Positions 9,028 to 19,035 of a stretch of 64,000 nt of DNA are shown here, piece after piece. The stretch spans positions 600,023 to 664,022 of the forward strand of contig CAWCWV010000016.1 of the NCBI GenBank assembly GCA_963799365.1, read 5' to 3'. Position numbers and translations under genes: made by a program. The notes under the pieces were generated by a model that saw nothing but the letters and a program-made list of their open reading frames with translations, did no database searches and had not been told where the DNA came from. Positions within the stretch are counted from its first letter, which is position 1. The number at the start of each line of letters is the position of its first letter. This DNA is from Marinirhabdus sp963799365 (GTDB taxonomy: Bacteria > Bacteroidota > Bacteroidia > Flavobacteriales > Flavobacteriaceae).

Positions 9028-9199
9028 AAAAGTTTGTATTTATTTTATGCGAAACTAGCAACTTCAAAATTTAAAAAACAACAAAAAGCAGGATTTAATT
9101 TAAACTTAACATATTGGCTGATGTCTTATGTATACTGCTAAAATGAATGTTTACTGCAATAATTTGTAGCTCAGTTTACTAGAGAAAAATTGTTGAAAA

Positions 9200-9613
9200 T
9201 TAAAGTAAAAAAGCAGGTATTTCATCTAAGAGCATCACGTTACTTTTTAATCTTTCTTTAACAATATTCATCATCCGTTTGTTCAAGGCAGAGGAATTTT
9301 GAATATACAACTCGTATTCTTCTATCGTAAATTGGCCAATGATGATTCCTTTCAAACTATTACGGAATTTCATATCCTTATGAATAGCATTTTCAATATA
9401 ATCCAAACGTTTTTCAACAGAAAGATCGTAAAACACACTTTTATGCTTTCGGCAGTAATTCTGAAATACTGCAACCAACAAATCATTTTGAAGCTTAGCA
9501 ATAGGCCGTAATGTTTTATTCTGAAAATATTCTTCTGTAGACATTCCAGGAAGTAATTTTGCGGAAGGAATCTCTGGGCGTACTTCTAGCAATACAATAT
9601 CTCGTGAATTCAT
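9200..9613 (-). CDS. Conserved flavobacterial protein of unknown function (often mislabelled glyoxalase)
   Basis: 137 residues, soluble and mostly helical. The start MNSRDIVLLEVRPEIPS and the core YFQNKTLRPIAKLQNDLLVAVFQ are shared with a family I recall as glyoxalase in some flavobacterial annotations. There is no vicinal-oxygen-chelate fold signature here, so that name should not be trusted. Single gene, divergent from the aldehyde dehydrogenase. Confidence 0.75.
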   Translation of the reverse strand: MNSRDIVLLEVRPEIPSAKLLPGMSTEEYFQNKTLRPIAKLQNDLLVAVFQNYCRKHKSVFYDLSVEKRLDYIENAIHKDMKFRNSLKGIIIGQFTIEEYELYIQNSSALNKRMMNIVKERLKSNVMLLDEIPAFLL

Positions 9614-9766
9614 AACTTTAAGGTTTTCCTAAATGTAGGAAAATGTATACTGAATATTCTATGCCAGGGTGATAGTTATAAACGCCTTTTCAACAGCATA
9701 GTCGTTAAAGTAGTCTTAATCTATCGCTTTGTTTACGTGGTGTTCCTTACTTTTAAAAGAAAAATA

Positions 9767-11125
9767 ATGAGTACGATAACTTCTATAAATCCATATTCGG
9801 GAACAGATATTGAATCTTTTACTGAACATACCTACAAAGAAATTACTGAAATTTTAGAAAAAGCAGAAAAAAGATTTTATAACTGGAAAGAGACTTCTTT
9901 TGCTGAAAGAAAAAAGTTGATGTTAGCAGCAGCTTCAGAATTAAAAAACAACAAACAGGAATACGCCGAAAAAATGACACTTGAAATAGGTAAACCTATT
10001 TCCCAATCTATTGCTGAAGTGGAAAAATGTGCCTGGGTTTGCGAATACTATGCTGAAGAAGCCGAAAACCAATTAGCTAACGAACTCATTAAAACAGATG
10101 CACAAAAGAGCTATACCAGTTATGAGCCTCTTGGAGTAGTTTTAGCTGTAATGCCATGGAATTATCCTTTCTGGCAAGTGTTCAGGTTTGCAGCACCTGC
10201 ATTAATGGCAGGAAATATAGGAGTGCTTAAACACGCTTCAAACGTCTTTGGAAGTGCGCTCAATATTGAAAAAGTTTTTAAACGGGCAGGTTTTCCAGAA
10301 AATTGTTTCACTACATTATTAGTTTCAAGTGATAAAATTGAAACAATTATAGAAAATCCAATCGTAAAAGCAGTTACCTTAACTGGAAGTGGCCCTGCGG
10401 GTAGTGCTGTAGCTGAAACTGCTGGGAAAAATATTAAGAAATCGGTTTTGGAACTCGGTGGAAATAATGCTATGGTAGTGTTGAAAGATTGTGATGTTGA
10501 CACAACTGTAGCCGTTTGCGTACAAGCTCGGTTTCAAAATACAGGACAAAGCTGCATTGCAGGAAAACGACTCCTAATAGGCCAAAGTATTGCAGATGAG
10601 TTTATCGAAAAACTATTGTTGAAGGTAAGAGAACTAAAAAGCGGAGATCCCATGGAAGTGGAAACTTTTATAGGTACGATGGCTAGAGAAGATTTAGCTT
10701 CTGAGTTACAAGATCAGGTTTCTAAATCTATTAACGAGGGAGCCAAACTTTTAATAGGAGGGAAGCGACAAGGTGCCTATTTTGAACCGACCGTCCTAAG
10801 TAATGTAACTCCGAAAATGACTGTTTTTAAGGAAGAAACTTTTGGGCCGGCATTGTCCATCACAACTTTTAAAACAGTGGATGAAGCTATTGAACTTTCT
10901 AACAATTCAAAGTTTGGCTTAGGAGTTTCCATCTTTACCAAAGACACAGAAGCTGCAGAAAAACTAGCATACAAATTTGACGAGGGTGCCGTATTTATCA
11001 ACGAGCTCGTTAAAAGCGATCCAAGATTACCCTTTGGTGGTATAAAAGAAAGTGGCTATGGTCGTGAATTGAGCAAACACGGGATACGAGAGTTTGTGAA
11101 CAGAAAAACTGTTTATATAAAATAA
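9767..11125 (+). CDS. NAD(P)-dependent succinate-semialdehyde dehydrogenase family protein
   Basis: 452 residues. Oxidises an aldehyde, probably succinate semialdehyde, to the acid. The family is recognised by the N-terminal INPYSG, the Glu general base in LELGGNN (Glu229) and the catalytic Cys263 in GQSCIAGKR. It has the shorter form of about 455 residues typical of the YneI/Sad type. An upstream in-frame GTG at 9737 would add ten residues, but ATG 9767 gives the normal family N-terminus and is preferred. Followed by a strong terminator. Substrate is inferred from the family only. Confidence 0.88.
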   Translation: MSTITSINPYSGTDIESFTEHTYKEITEILEKAEKRFYNWKETSFAERKKLMLAAASELKNNKQEYAEKMTLEIGKPISQSIAEVEKCAWVCEYYAEEAENQLANELIKTDAQKSYTSYEPLGVVLAVMPWNYPFWQVFRFAAPALMAGNIGVLKHASNVFGSALNIEKVFKRAGFPENCFTTLLVSSDKIETIIENPIVKAVTLTGSGPAGSAVAETAGKNIKKSVLELGGNNAMVVLKDCDVDTTVAVCVQARFQNTGQSCIAGKRLLIGQSIADEFIEKLLLKVRELKSGDPMEVETFIGTMAREDLASELQDQVSKSINEGAKLLIGGKRQGAYFEPTVLSNVTPKMTVFKEETFGPALSITTFKTVDEAIELSNNSKFGLGVSIFTKDTEAAEKLAYKFDEGAVFINELVKSDPRLPFGGIKESGYGRELSKHGIREFVNRKTVYIK

Positions 11126-11152
11126 AAGATTCTAAATCTCAAAAACAACAAT

Positions 11153-11192
11153 AAAAAAACCTGTCAGATCTCAAAGAGCTGACAGGTTTTTT
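11153..11192. terminator. Bidirectional intrinsic terminator
   Basis: A perfect inverted repeat (A run plus CCTGTCAG, 11153-11167, against CTGACAGG plus T run, 11179-11192) with an 11-base loop. It serves both the aldehyde dehydrogenase and the convergent BNR gene. Confidence 0.9.
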
Positions 11193-11211
11193 AATTTAAA
11201 GAAAGAGATTT

Positions 11212-14200
11212 TTACTTATCAGATAAGAACACTTCTTTACTTTCTATTTTCAGTTCCATTTCATTATTTTCTAGGAACTTCATAAACTTTTTACCCTCTT
11301 TGTTTTTGATGGCGTCAAAGCGTTCTTTCTCTTTTTCAAACTCTTCTTTGATCAACTCATAGTTTTGTATTTGCGCTCCAGTAACACGGTCATAGCTGCC
11401 AGCGATATTTGCATATAATTCGCCCATACGCTCACGCAATTCGGGTTCTGCTGAGGCTACATAATTGTCTCCGGTTGTTACCACCAGGTCTGTACGTAAA
11501 TCTTCTAAAGCATCGTGTAGTTCTTGTGCTACTTTTTTACCTTTTGGATTATTTTCTATTACATCTTTAGCCTTTGTTTGCATTTCGCCAATTTCATATA
11601 CCACATACGCCAAATCTTCTACCATATTAAACATAGTTTGCGTCATTTTTTCTTGATTTTTTCTATCCGCAACCGTAGTAATGGCAGTTTCATCATATTT
11701 AGTTTCGATGATATGCTCGTAGGTGTCTTTTCCTTTTGTCAAAACTACTTTGTATTTTCCTTCAGCAACTCTTGGCGATGTAAATCCTCCAAACGAAAGT
11801 GTTTTTGCAGCTGCCATCTTAGGGTTTGTAGTATTGAAACTCCAGTCAACAACATTAATCCCTTTGGATTTTCCTGGGCTTAGCTTGGTCAAGGTGTTTC
11901 CTTCCATATCTTGAACTTCCATCGTCATTTTTCCGAAAGTATGTCTTTTTTGTAAGTAATAAACAATTCTTGCTGAAGTTGGCTTGTTACTTCCAACAAA
12001 CTGTGTTTCCGCACCAAAGTTTCCTGAAAATCCACCTTGTTCCACCATGGTTACAGGTTCAGATTTAAAGAAATGAACATCTTTAGAAAGTATGTTCTGA
12101 TTTACTTCGCGCAACGGACTAATATCGTCTATAATAATAACACCACGCCCGTGTGTTCCCATTACGATATCGTTGGTTGCTTTCTGCATATCTATAAAGT
12201 GAACAGCTACAAGAGGCATGTTATTTGTAAAATGTGACCAGTTTTTACCACCGTCTACTGTTACATATAATCCAAATTCAGTTCCTAGGAACAACAAATC
12301 TTCATTTACATAGTCTTCCTGAATGTTACGTACAAAAGCTTTTGCATCAATATCTTCCGAAATAATATTTTTCCACGTCTTTCCGAAATCGGTTGTCTTC
12401 AATGCATAGGGCTTCATATCGCCAGTGGTGTGACCTTCAAAAACAGCATAGGCTGTTCCTTTTCCATGTACACTAGCTTCAATATGGTATACCCAAGTAT
12501 TTGCAGGAATTCCCACTAAGTTAGGGGTTACATTGGTCCAGTTTTTCCCGCCATCTTGTGTTAGCTGAACGTTACCGTCGTCTGTTCCTACCCAGAGTAC
12601 ATTTTGATCTAGTGGTGATTCAGCAATTGTAAAAATAGTTGTGTGATTTTCAGCACCACTGTTATCTACCGACAGTCCGCCAGATGAAGACTGGTCTTGT
12701 TTCTTAGGGTCGTTGGTAGTTAAATCCGGAGAAATGATGGTCCAGGTATCTCCCATGTCATCAGATTTATGAACAAATTGACTTCCCATATAAAAACGGT
12801 CTGGTACGTGTGCACTTACTGCCATAGGTGCATTCCAGTTAAACCTTAATTCTTTGTCACCTTTTTTAGGTAAAGGCTGAATAGTCTTTGTTCTATTTTT
12901 ATCAACATCGTATCGCCATACATTTTCGGCACCTTGCATTTCAGAATAGATAATATTTTTCGTTGGATGTTTAAGTACGCGGAAACCGTCTCCAGCACCA
13001 ACACTATTCCAGTCTCTAGCTTCTACGCCACCTGGAGAAGAACTAGGTCCCCACCAGCTACCATTATCTTGTAATCCACCATATACGTTGTAAGGTTCTT
13101 CATTATCTGTACTTATTTGATAGAACTGTGAAAGCGGAAGATTTTCTACAATTTCAAAAGTAGAGCCACCATTCCATGAACGGTATATACCACCATCGGT
13201 TCCAGAATAGATAACATCGCTATCGTTTATATGAAATACGATATCGTGAATATCACTATGCATATTTCCTAAATTTTTGAAGGTCTTACCGCCATCTCTA
13301 CTAATAGAACCACTTAAACCACCTTTTAAGATGATGTCTGGATTTTTTGGATCTACTGTAATTCTAGAAAAATAGAACGGACGAACTACCAAGCCGAAAT
13401 CATTATTTAAATGCTCCCAAGAACTACCTGCATCTTTAGATACCCACAAACCATTTTTTGTTTTGTCTTCAGTTTCTAGGACTGCATATAACCTATTGCT
13501 GTCGCTGGGTGCTACGGCAAGGCCAATACGACCTAATTTACCTTTCGGAAAACCATTATGAATTTTATTCCACGTTTTACCTGCGTCAATAGATTTGTAA
13601 ATGGCGCTGTTTTCTCCACCAGAGTTAAAACCCCATCCGCTTCTTCTAAATTCCCACATAGAAGTGTAGAGTACGTTAGGATTTTTTGGATCCATGATCA
13701 CGTCACCTGCTCCTGTTGAAGGGTTTAAATATAATATTTTGTTCCAAGTCTTTCCGCCATCAGTAGTTTTGTATACACCTCGGTCTTGGCTATCGCTCCA
13801 TAGTGCGCCTAAAACACCAACATATACAACGTCTGAATTTGTTGGATCTATCACTACAGATGCTATACGTTCACTGTTTTCAAACCCTGGAATTTCTTGC
13901 CAGGTTCCTCCACCATCTGTTGAACGATATAAACCATCACCTACTGAAACAGAGTTACGCGTCCATGTTTCTCCTGTTCCTACCCAGATTACCTGGTCTG
14001 GATTTTTAGGATCTAAGGTTACAACCCCAATGGATTGTACATGGTCGTCAAAAATAGGGGTAAAGGTGGCACCACCGTCACTACTTTTCCAAACACCACC
14101 ACCAGCAGTACCTGCGTATATAATACGTGAGTTGGTTGGGTGAACTTCAAGATCGTTTATACGGCCACTCATAAGTGCAGGACCAATATGGCGTGCTTTC

Positions 14201-14301
14201 ATGTCGCCAAAGAGTTCTTTACCTTTTAAGGTGATCTCCTGGGCTTGTGAACCAATTGGTAGTAGTGCTAAGATGAAGATTGTTACTAGTAATTTTTTCA
14301 T
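11212..14301 (-). CDS. Giant secreted BNR/sortilin-like repeat protein
   Basis: 1029 residues with signal peptide MKKLLVTIFILALLPIGSQAQ. About eleven Asp-box (BNR) motifs of form S-x-D-x-G-x-T-W are spread through residues 60-700, for example KSSDGGATF, RSTDGGGTW, KTTDGGKTW, LTQDGGKNW and VTVDGGKNW. These make two tandem beta-propellers of the Vps10/sortilin type. A beta domain (about 730-870) and a helical C-terminal region follow. There is no type IX sorting domain. Homologues are labelled glycosyl hydrolase or VPS10-domain protein, with no proven substrate. A paralogue lies at 40450-43578. Confidence 0.87.
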   Translation of the reverse strand: MKKLLVTIFILALLPIGSQAQEITLKGKELFGDMKARHIGPALMSGRINDLEVHPTNSRIIYAGTAGGGVWKSSDGGATFTPIFDDHVQSIGVVTLDPKNPDQVIWVGTGETWTRNSVSVGDGLYRSTDGGGTWQEIPGFENSERIASVVIDPTNSDVVYVGVLGALWSDSQDRGVYKTTDGGKTWNKILYLNPSTGAGDVIMDPKNPNVLYTSMWEFRRSGWGFNSGGENSAIYKSIDAGKTWNKIHNGFPKGKLGRIGLAVAPSDSNRLYAVLETEDKTKNGLWVSKDAGSSWEHLNNDFGLVVRPFYFSRITVDPKNPDIILKGGLSGSISRDGGKTFKNLGNMHSDIHDIVFHINDSDVIYSGTDGGIYRSWNGGSTFEIVENLPLSQFYQISTDNEEPYNVYGGLQDNGSWWGPSSSPGGVEARDWNSVGAGDGFRVLKHPTKNIIYSEMQGAENVWRYDVDKNRTKTIQPLPKKGDKELRFNWNAPMAVSAHVPDRFYMGSQFVHKSDDMGDTWTIISPDLTTNDPKKQDQSSSGGLSVDNSGAENHTTIFTIAESPLDQNVLWVGTDDGNVQLTQDGGKNWTNVTPNLVGIPANTWVYHIEASVHGKGTAYAVFEGHTTGDMKPYALKTTDFGKTWKNIISEDIDAKAFVRNIQEDYVNEDLLFLGTEFGLYVTVDGGKNWSHFTNNMPLVAVHFIDMQKATNDIVMGTHGRGVIIIDDISPLREVNQNILSKDVHFFKSEPVTMVEQGGFSGNFGAETQFVGSNKPTSARIVYYLQKRHTFGKMTMEVQDMEGNTLTKLSPGKSKGINVVDWSFNTTNPKMAAAKTLSFGGFTSPRVAEGKYKVVLTKGKDTYEHIIETKYDETAITTVADRKNQEKMTQTMFNMVEDLAYVVYEIGEMQTKAKDVIENNPKGKKVAQELHDALEDLRTDLVVTTGDNYVASAEPELRERMGELYANIAGSYDRVTGAQIQNYELIKEEFEKEKERFDAIKNKEGKKFMKFLENNEMELKIESKEVFLSDK

Positions 14302-14351
14302 GTTGGTTTTAGTTAGAATTTAATGTAAGTTTTTATAGATATAACTAGTTG

Positions 14352-15110
14352 TTATTTTTTTTCAGGGAAAGCAAATATTGCTTTGTCAATTTGTGGATTT
14401 AATTCAATATTGGTTAGTGTGATTGCTTGTCCGCCTGGCTGGTCTTTTGTTCCATCAATAATAGAGAAAGGAAAATATATACCATCTACTTCCTGATAAT
14501 TGCTCAATTTACTCTGGCCAATAGCTCCAGCTTCTGGTCCTAATTTCACTTCTTTCTCAATAAGTATAGGTACAAAGTTCTCTTTTTCAAAATAGTAATA
14601 TTCAATATTTGCTTCTTCTTTACCATTACTCATTTTTGGTTTTTTCTCTAATTTTATTTTGAAGGTTTCGGTGCCTTCCACTGTTTCGCTGCCCATTAAT
14701 TCAACAGAGTATCCTTTGGATTTGTAATTCAAAAAAGGATCTGGAAAATCTTGAATTCCTAATCTGTAATTAGCGGTAGCTTCTGCGTCACTCTTTTCTG
14801 CTGCCATCGTCATTTGATTGGTGCTCCAAAGTGTTTCGCCATCGTAAACGGTTTGATAATAGGCCTGACCTTGCACATCTGCACTCATGGAAACAAGGCC
14901 CTCTTTTGTTTGAACCATAGTAACAGGTAATGTCATAGTCCCAAAATCTAAAGATCCAGTTGATTTTATGGCATCTAATTTTTCCCAGTTTTCTTTTCCA
15001 CCAGTGTTTTCGAAATAGGTGTCAATAATTTCATCTGCTGTTTGCGCCGAAGATAGGTTTGTTAAACCTATGAATAATAGGGCGAGTAAAAGATTCGTAA
15101 ATGTTTTCAT
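14352..15110 (-). CDS. LolA-like outer-membrane lipoprotein-sorting protein homologue
   Basis: 252 residues with signal peptide ending at SSAQ. The mature start TADEIIDTYFENTGGKENW and the strand-rich body fit the LolA/LolB-like periplasmic fold, which carries lipids or lipoprotein acyl chains. It ends LNPQIDKAIFAFPEKK, nearly the same as the neighbour at 15248, so the two are tandem paralogues. It is 50 bases downstream of the divergent-order partner and just upstream, on the same strand, of the giant BNR gene. Function is inferred from fold resemblance. Confidence 0.78.
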   Translation of the reverse strand: MKTFTNLLLALLFIGLTNLSSAQTADEIIDTYFENTGGKENWEKLDAIKSTGSLDFGTMTLPVTMVQTKEGLVSMSADVQGQAYYQTVYDGETLWSTNQMTMAAEKSDAEATANYRLGIQDFPDPFLNYKSKGYSVELMGSETVEGTETFKIKLEKKPKMSNGKEEANIEYYYFEKENFVPILIEKEVKLGPEAGAIGQSKLSNYQEVDGIYFPFSIIDGTKDQPGGQAITLTNIELNPQIDKAIFAFPEKK

Positions 15111-15203
15111 GAGGTCGTTTTTTGTTGGTTTACCTTAAAGATACGTCTTTTACTTTTAAAATTTGTTACAGCAATTTTAAGATTTCGACGATTTATTTCA
15201 AAA

Positions 15204-15230
15204 AAAAATCCCTGACTAGCAGGGATTTTT
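15204..15230 (-). terminator. Intrinsic terminator between the LolA-like paralogues
   Basis: An 11-base perfect stem (15204-15214 with 15220-15230) with a 5-base loop and flanking A/T runs, 17 bases after the stop codon of the gene at 15248. It suggests that the two paralogues are separate transcription units. Confidence 0.8.
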
Positions 15231-15247
15231 AAAATATGTAAGGAAGC

Positions 15248-15973
15248 TTACTTCTTTTCAGGAAATGCAAACATCTCGTCAGTTACTTCTGGATTTAAAA
15301 CAATTTCTTTAATAATAATGTTTTGTCCAACCATTCCCATGTCAAAAGGAAAGTATAAGCCATCAACTTCTTGATAATCGCTCATTGTATTTGTCATCAT
15401 TTGTCCGTTTGCCTCAGATTCCGATGCTATGATTACCATATTTTCAGTGTCAAAATAATGATAAGAAATATTATCTTCTTCTTTACCGTCTTTCATTGTT
15501 GGCTCTTGGGTTAATTTAATTTTGTAGGTTTCAGTCCCTTCTTTGGTTTCTTTACCTAGTAATTCTACCTTGTAGCCGCGGTCTGCGTAGTTGTAGAAAG
15601 GATTAGGGAAATCTCCAGCTGTTTTCTTCATATTTGCCGTAGTTTCTGCATCACTTTTTTCTGCTTCACCTGTCATAAAGTTGGTGCTCCACATAGTTTC
15701 ACCATTAAAAGCAAATTGTGTTATTTCTTGCCCTTGTAAATTAATTTTCACCAATTGTCTTCCATCTTTCATTTGGTAGATTTCCACAGGAATATCCATT
15801 CCTTGTGCACTGGCTGATGCTACCATTTTTACGCCTTTTAATTCACCCCAGGCGTCCATACCACCTGTATTATCAAAGTATGAAGTTATAATCTCATCTG
15901 CAGTTTGTGCTTGTGCAATAGGAGCAATGGTTACCACAAATAAAGCGATGAATAGTGTTTTTACTGTTTTCAT
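15248..15973 (-). CDS. LolA-like periplasmic protein, paralogue of the next gene
   Basis: 241 residues, signal peptide ending IAQAQ. It begins TADEIITSYFDNTGGMDAW and ends LNPEVTDEMFAFPEKK, matching the gene at 14352 at both ends and along the body (for example MWSTNFMTGEAEKSDAE against LWSTNQMTMAAEKSDAE). Likely a periplasmic carrier with the LolA-type half-barrel. It has its own terminator. The pair is probably the result of a local duplication. Confidence 0.78.
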   Translation of the reverse strand: MKTVKTLFIALFVVTIAPIAQAQTADEIITSYFDNTGGMDAWGELKGVKMVASASAQGMDIPVEIYQMKDGRQLVKINLQGQEITQFAFNGETMWSTNFMTGEAEKSDAETTANMKKTAGDFPNPFYNYADRGYKVELLGKETKEGTETYKIKLTQEPTMKDGKEEDNISYHYFDTENMVIIASESEANGQMMTNTMSDYQEVDGLYFPFDMGMVGQNIIIKEIVLNPEVTDEMFAFPEKK

Positions 15974-16100
15974 TTTTAGTGTTATTAAGGTTTAACGTAA
16001 AGGTAAGACTCTTAACAGCTTTTTTTGTTACAGGGATACTATTTTTTTTTGATTTTAACATTTTCTGAATTGGTGTCTTTACTTATAAGGCACTCATAAA

Positions 16101-16373
16101 ATGAAATTTGGAAAACTAAACAACCCTGGCGAGAAATGTATTACAAAGCCACCAGATCATCTTGGTACTAGAAATCTATTGAATATTTATAAAAAAGTTG
16201 ATAAACCAAGACTCTACGTAGGCTTTGCTAAATGGAACCGAGCCGATCGTAAAGAATTTTATCCCTGTGAAACAAAAGACGAGTTAGCCTATTACTCCAC
16301 ACAATTTAATAACATAAAGTTGAAAGCCACATTCTACAGAATTTTCCCTGTCGATGTCTTTACTGGTTTATAA
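16101..16373 (+). CDS. Hypothetical basic protein of 90 residues
   Basis: An ATG-initiated frame with no family I recognise. The protein is basic and aromatic-rich (RLYVGFAKWNRADRKEFYPC; FYRIFPVDVF) and has no signal peptide or membrane helix. It is flanked on the right by 239 bases with no gene. Coding is plausible because the frame is isolated, not a shadow of another gene, and ends in an orderly way. It could still be a decayed remnant. Confidence is limited. Confidence 0.45.
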   Translation: MKFGKLNNPGEKCITKPPDHLGTRNLLNIYKKVDKPRLYVGFAKWNRADRKEFYPCETKDELAYYSTQFNNIKLKATFYRIFPVDVFTGL

Positions 16374-16612
16374 AAAAACATCAGATAACTTCCGTTGTTT
16401 TTCAAGATATTTCAAGGTGTGGCACACTGGAAAAGTTTTATATGCTATTCTTGAGAAGTAAAATGTATCTAAAATTATCGTTATTATTGCAAGAAGGAGA
16501 GATTTACTGCAAATGCGTATGACGTTTCCTTCGGTATATTTTATTTAAAAGGCCAAAGAACGCTTTGGTAAAGACTTGCACATTTCAAGGCTTGAAAAAC
16601 AGAATAGTTATT

Positions 16613-17713
16613 TTAGTAATCCAATTCTACCTTACGAATACCTTCAGCTTGTTCTTTAGCGCGTTTTAATTCTTTTTCAGAGGGAGGCTTTGGTTTTTGT
16701 TCCTCTTTCAATACAGGCTCAAAACTTAACTGAACATATGTTGGAAAGTGATCGGAGTGAATGTCTTTTCCTAATGCTAGAGATTTCACTCTAAATTCTG
16801 GAGAGACAAATACGTGGTCTAACGGCCATCGCATGAATGTGCTTTTTGCATTAAAAGAATTATAAAAACCACGTCCCATTCTTGGGTCCAGCAATTCTGC
16901 TACATTATGGAATAAGCTAGTAGTAGCAGACCAAGCAACATCGTTGAAATCACCAATAACAATAACTGGTAATTTCGATTCCCGACTTAAATTGGCAATT
17001 TTCATCATTTCTGCATCTCTGTCTGAAGACGAAGGATTGTGTTGTGGCATCGGGGGAGTAGGATGTAAGGCATAAAGCTGTACCACTTCCCCGTTTCTTA
17101 GCCTTAATTTTGAATGGACAGAAGGAATCTCCTTGTCTACTAAATACTTTACTTCTGGCGCAATAAGTTCTAGCTTAGAGTACAACAACAACCCATAGGT
17201 ATTGTCTAAAGGTACTTCAACTCGATATTTATAACTTTCTGGCATTACTTTTAAAATATCCTTTTGCCACCTTTTATTGGTTTCAAGAAAAAGAAAAACA
17301 TCAGCTTTTTCATCTTTAATTATTTGTTGGAGTACTTCTGGTTTTTTGTTATCCTGAAAAACATTGGCCGTAAAAATTGAAACAGCGATCTCTTCGCCTT
17401 CAGATGCATTTTTTATTTGCTCTTTGGCATAGGGAGTGTAAGGGTGAATCTTAGTGTACTGAAAGATTAAGCATCCCAACATTATTGCTATAAAAAGATA
17501 TTCCTGCCATTCATCAGCTTTAAACTTGATGAAATAAACTATAAATGCAGTAAAGGTAAGTATGGTGAGTTGTATGTGTGGAAAGTCGAATACGCGAATC
17601 CACCAATAGTCCATGGCAATTAAAGGGATAAGTGTGAGCAACACAGCAATCCCGCCAAAAATTATTAAAAATTTTTTTAATTTGAAATTTTCACACCAGG
17701 CTGGAAGTTTCAT
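16613..17713 (-). CDS. Membrane-anchored endonuclease/exonuclease/phosphatase (EEP) family protein
   Basis: 366 residues. Three membrane helices (about 13-33, 46-64, 71-88) precede a periplasmic-facing or cytosolic EEP domain (about 108-335). EEP motifs are LFLETN (metal-binding Glu about 144), GDFND (about 257-261), LDHVFVS and SDHFP at the end. The Lys/Glu/Pro-rich tail is likely disordered. The fold covers nucleases and phosphodiesterases; the substrate is not evident. It is the last gene of a three-gene unit after a DUF3817 gene and an MscS gene. Confidence 0.85.
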   Translation of the reverse strand: MKLPAWCENFKLKKFLIIFGGIAVLLTLIPLIAMDYWWIRVFDFPHIQLTILTFTAFIVYFIKFKADEWQEYLFIAIMLGCLIFQYTKIHPYTPYAKEQIKNASEGEEIAVSIFTANVFQDNKKPEVLQQIIKDEKADVFLFLETNKRWQKDILKVMPESYKYRVEVPLDNTYGLLLYSKLELIAPEVKYLVDKEIPSVHSKLRLRNGEVVQLYALHPTPPMPQHNPSSSDRDAEMMKIANLSRESKLPVIVIGDFNDVAWSATTSLFHNVAELLDPRMGRGFYNSFNAKSTFMRWPLDHVFVSPEFRVKSLALGKDIHSDHFPTYVQLSFEPVLKEEQKPKPPSEKELKRAKEQAEGIRKVELDY

Positions 17714-17748
17714 AGTAAAATGGGTTGGTTTATAAACCTACTTAATTT

Positions 17749-19035
17749 CTAATTTTCTCGTATATTATTTAAGGAAATTTTAGCTAAGTCGTTACCTGAA
17801 GGAGACTCAAAAAGTTCCAGTCCAAAGTAAGGCACCGCAGCAATTAAATGATCAAAAATATCGGCTTGAATATGCTCATAATTTTCCCAACTTTTATCGT
17901 AGCTAAAGCAGAAAATTTCAATAGGAATCCCTTTGTCTGTAGGCGCTAAATGTCGCACCATTAAAAACTGGTCTTTGTTGATAGCTGGATTTTCGTGTAA
18001 AAATGCATCGGCATATTTTCTAAAAATACCCAAATTGGTTTGGTTTCTACCATTTATTGGGAGTGATCTATCGGCTTCATTTAACTTGTTAAATTTATTG
18101 ACGTCCTTCTCGCGATGCTCGATATAAGGAGCAATTAATTGAATTTTTTTCAATTCTTCAATTTCTTCAGTGGTAAGAAATTTAATAGAATTCTGTTTTA
18201 TATAGATGGAACGTTTTATACGACGTCCGTCTGATTCCTGCATCCCTCGCCAGTTTTGGAAGGAATCCGCAATTAAACTGTAGGTAGGGATGGTAGTGAA
18301 AGTATTGTCAAAGTTTTGAACACGCACGGTAGCCAAATTTATCTCCGTTACATAACCATCGGCTCCAAATTTACTAAACGTAATCCAGTCTCCAATTCGC
18401 ACAATATCGTTTACCGAAACTTGTATACTCGCAACAAAACCTAGGATGGTATCCTTAAAAATAAGCAATAAAACTGCCGAGAATGCACCCAGAGTGGTTA
18501 AACTCTTCAGGCTATAATCTGTAAGTATTTGTATAGCTAGGAAAATTCCGGCACTCCACGCAAATATCATTAATACTTGCATATAGCTTTCCAGTGGTTT
18601 GTCGCCAAATTTTTCAGTACTATAACGTAGATAATTGTTAGTAGTGCGCAGGATACTCCGGAATACCAAAATAGAAAGTAAAACCAAGTAAAGCTGTGCC
18701 AAAATATGCATAACATATTCTGCAGTTGGGAAGTCCTGGAATAAAGAAGGAAGAAGATACCAAACAATCCCTAATGGTATAGAGTGCGCAATAAACCTAG
18801 GGAAATTACTTTTCACCAGGAAATTGTCGAACGTAGTTGTGGTTTTGTCACTAAAAGCTTTAAAAATCTGAACGATTATTTTTCTGAAAATGATGTCCAG
18901 CATAGTCGCTAGAACTGCCACAACAATAAGATTAATAGCAAGATTGATAATGGAAGCCCAAAGTTCACCCATACCTACTTCAACTAAGTAATCCCGTATG
19001 AGGCAGGCATATGTGTTTATAAGCGCTCTATCCAT
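17749..19035 (-). CDS. Mechanosensitive channel, YbdG-like MscS family member
   Basis: 428 residues. Four to five N-terminal membrane segments lead to the pore helix and MscS beta domain (about 175-265, with DIVRIGDWITFSKFGADGYVTEINLATVRVQNFDNTFTTIP). The long C-terminal domain after the MscS core matches the larger YbdG/MscM type and not the small MscS. It opens under membrane tension to release osmolytes. The start codon abuts the stop of the DUF3817 gene, which points to an operon. Confidence 0.87.
   Translation of the reverse strand: MDRALINTYACLIRDYLVEVGMGELWASIINLAINLIVVAVLATMLDIIFRKIIVQIFKAFSDKTTTTFDNFLVKSNFPRFIAHSIPLGIVWYLLPSLFQDFPTAEYVMHILAQLYLVLLSILVFRSILRTTNNYLRYSTEKFGDKPLESYMQVLMIFAWSAGIFLAIQILTDYSLKSLTTLGAFSAVLLLIFKDTILGFVASIQVSVNDIVRIGDWITFSKFGADGYVTEINLATVRVQNFDNTFTTIPTYSLIADSFQNWRGMQESDGRRIKRSIYIKQNSIKFLTTEEIEELKKIQLIAPYIEHREKDVNKFNKLNEADRSLPINGRNQTNLGIFRKYADAFLHENPAINKDQFLMVRHLAPTDKGIPIEIFCFSYDKSWENYEHIQADIFDHLIAAVPYFGLELFESPSGNDLAKISLNNIREN

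Noticed and set aside
13694..14143. Open frame of 149 codons on the plus strand inside the giant BNR gene
   Set aside because: It is antisense to a clear repeat protein, has Pro/Ser-rich sequence with no motif, and arises from the codon pattern of the Asp-box repeats.
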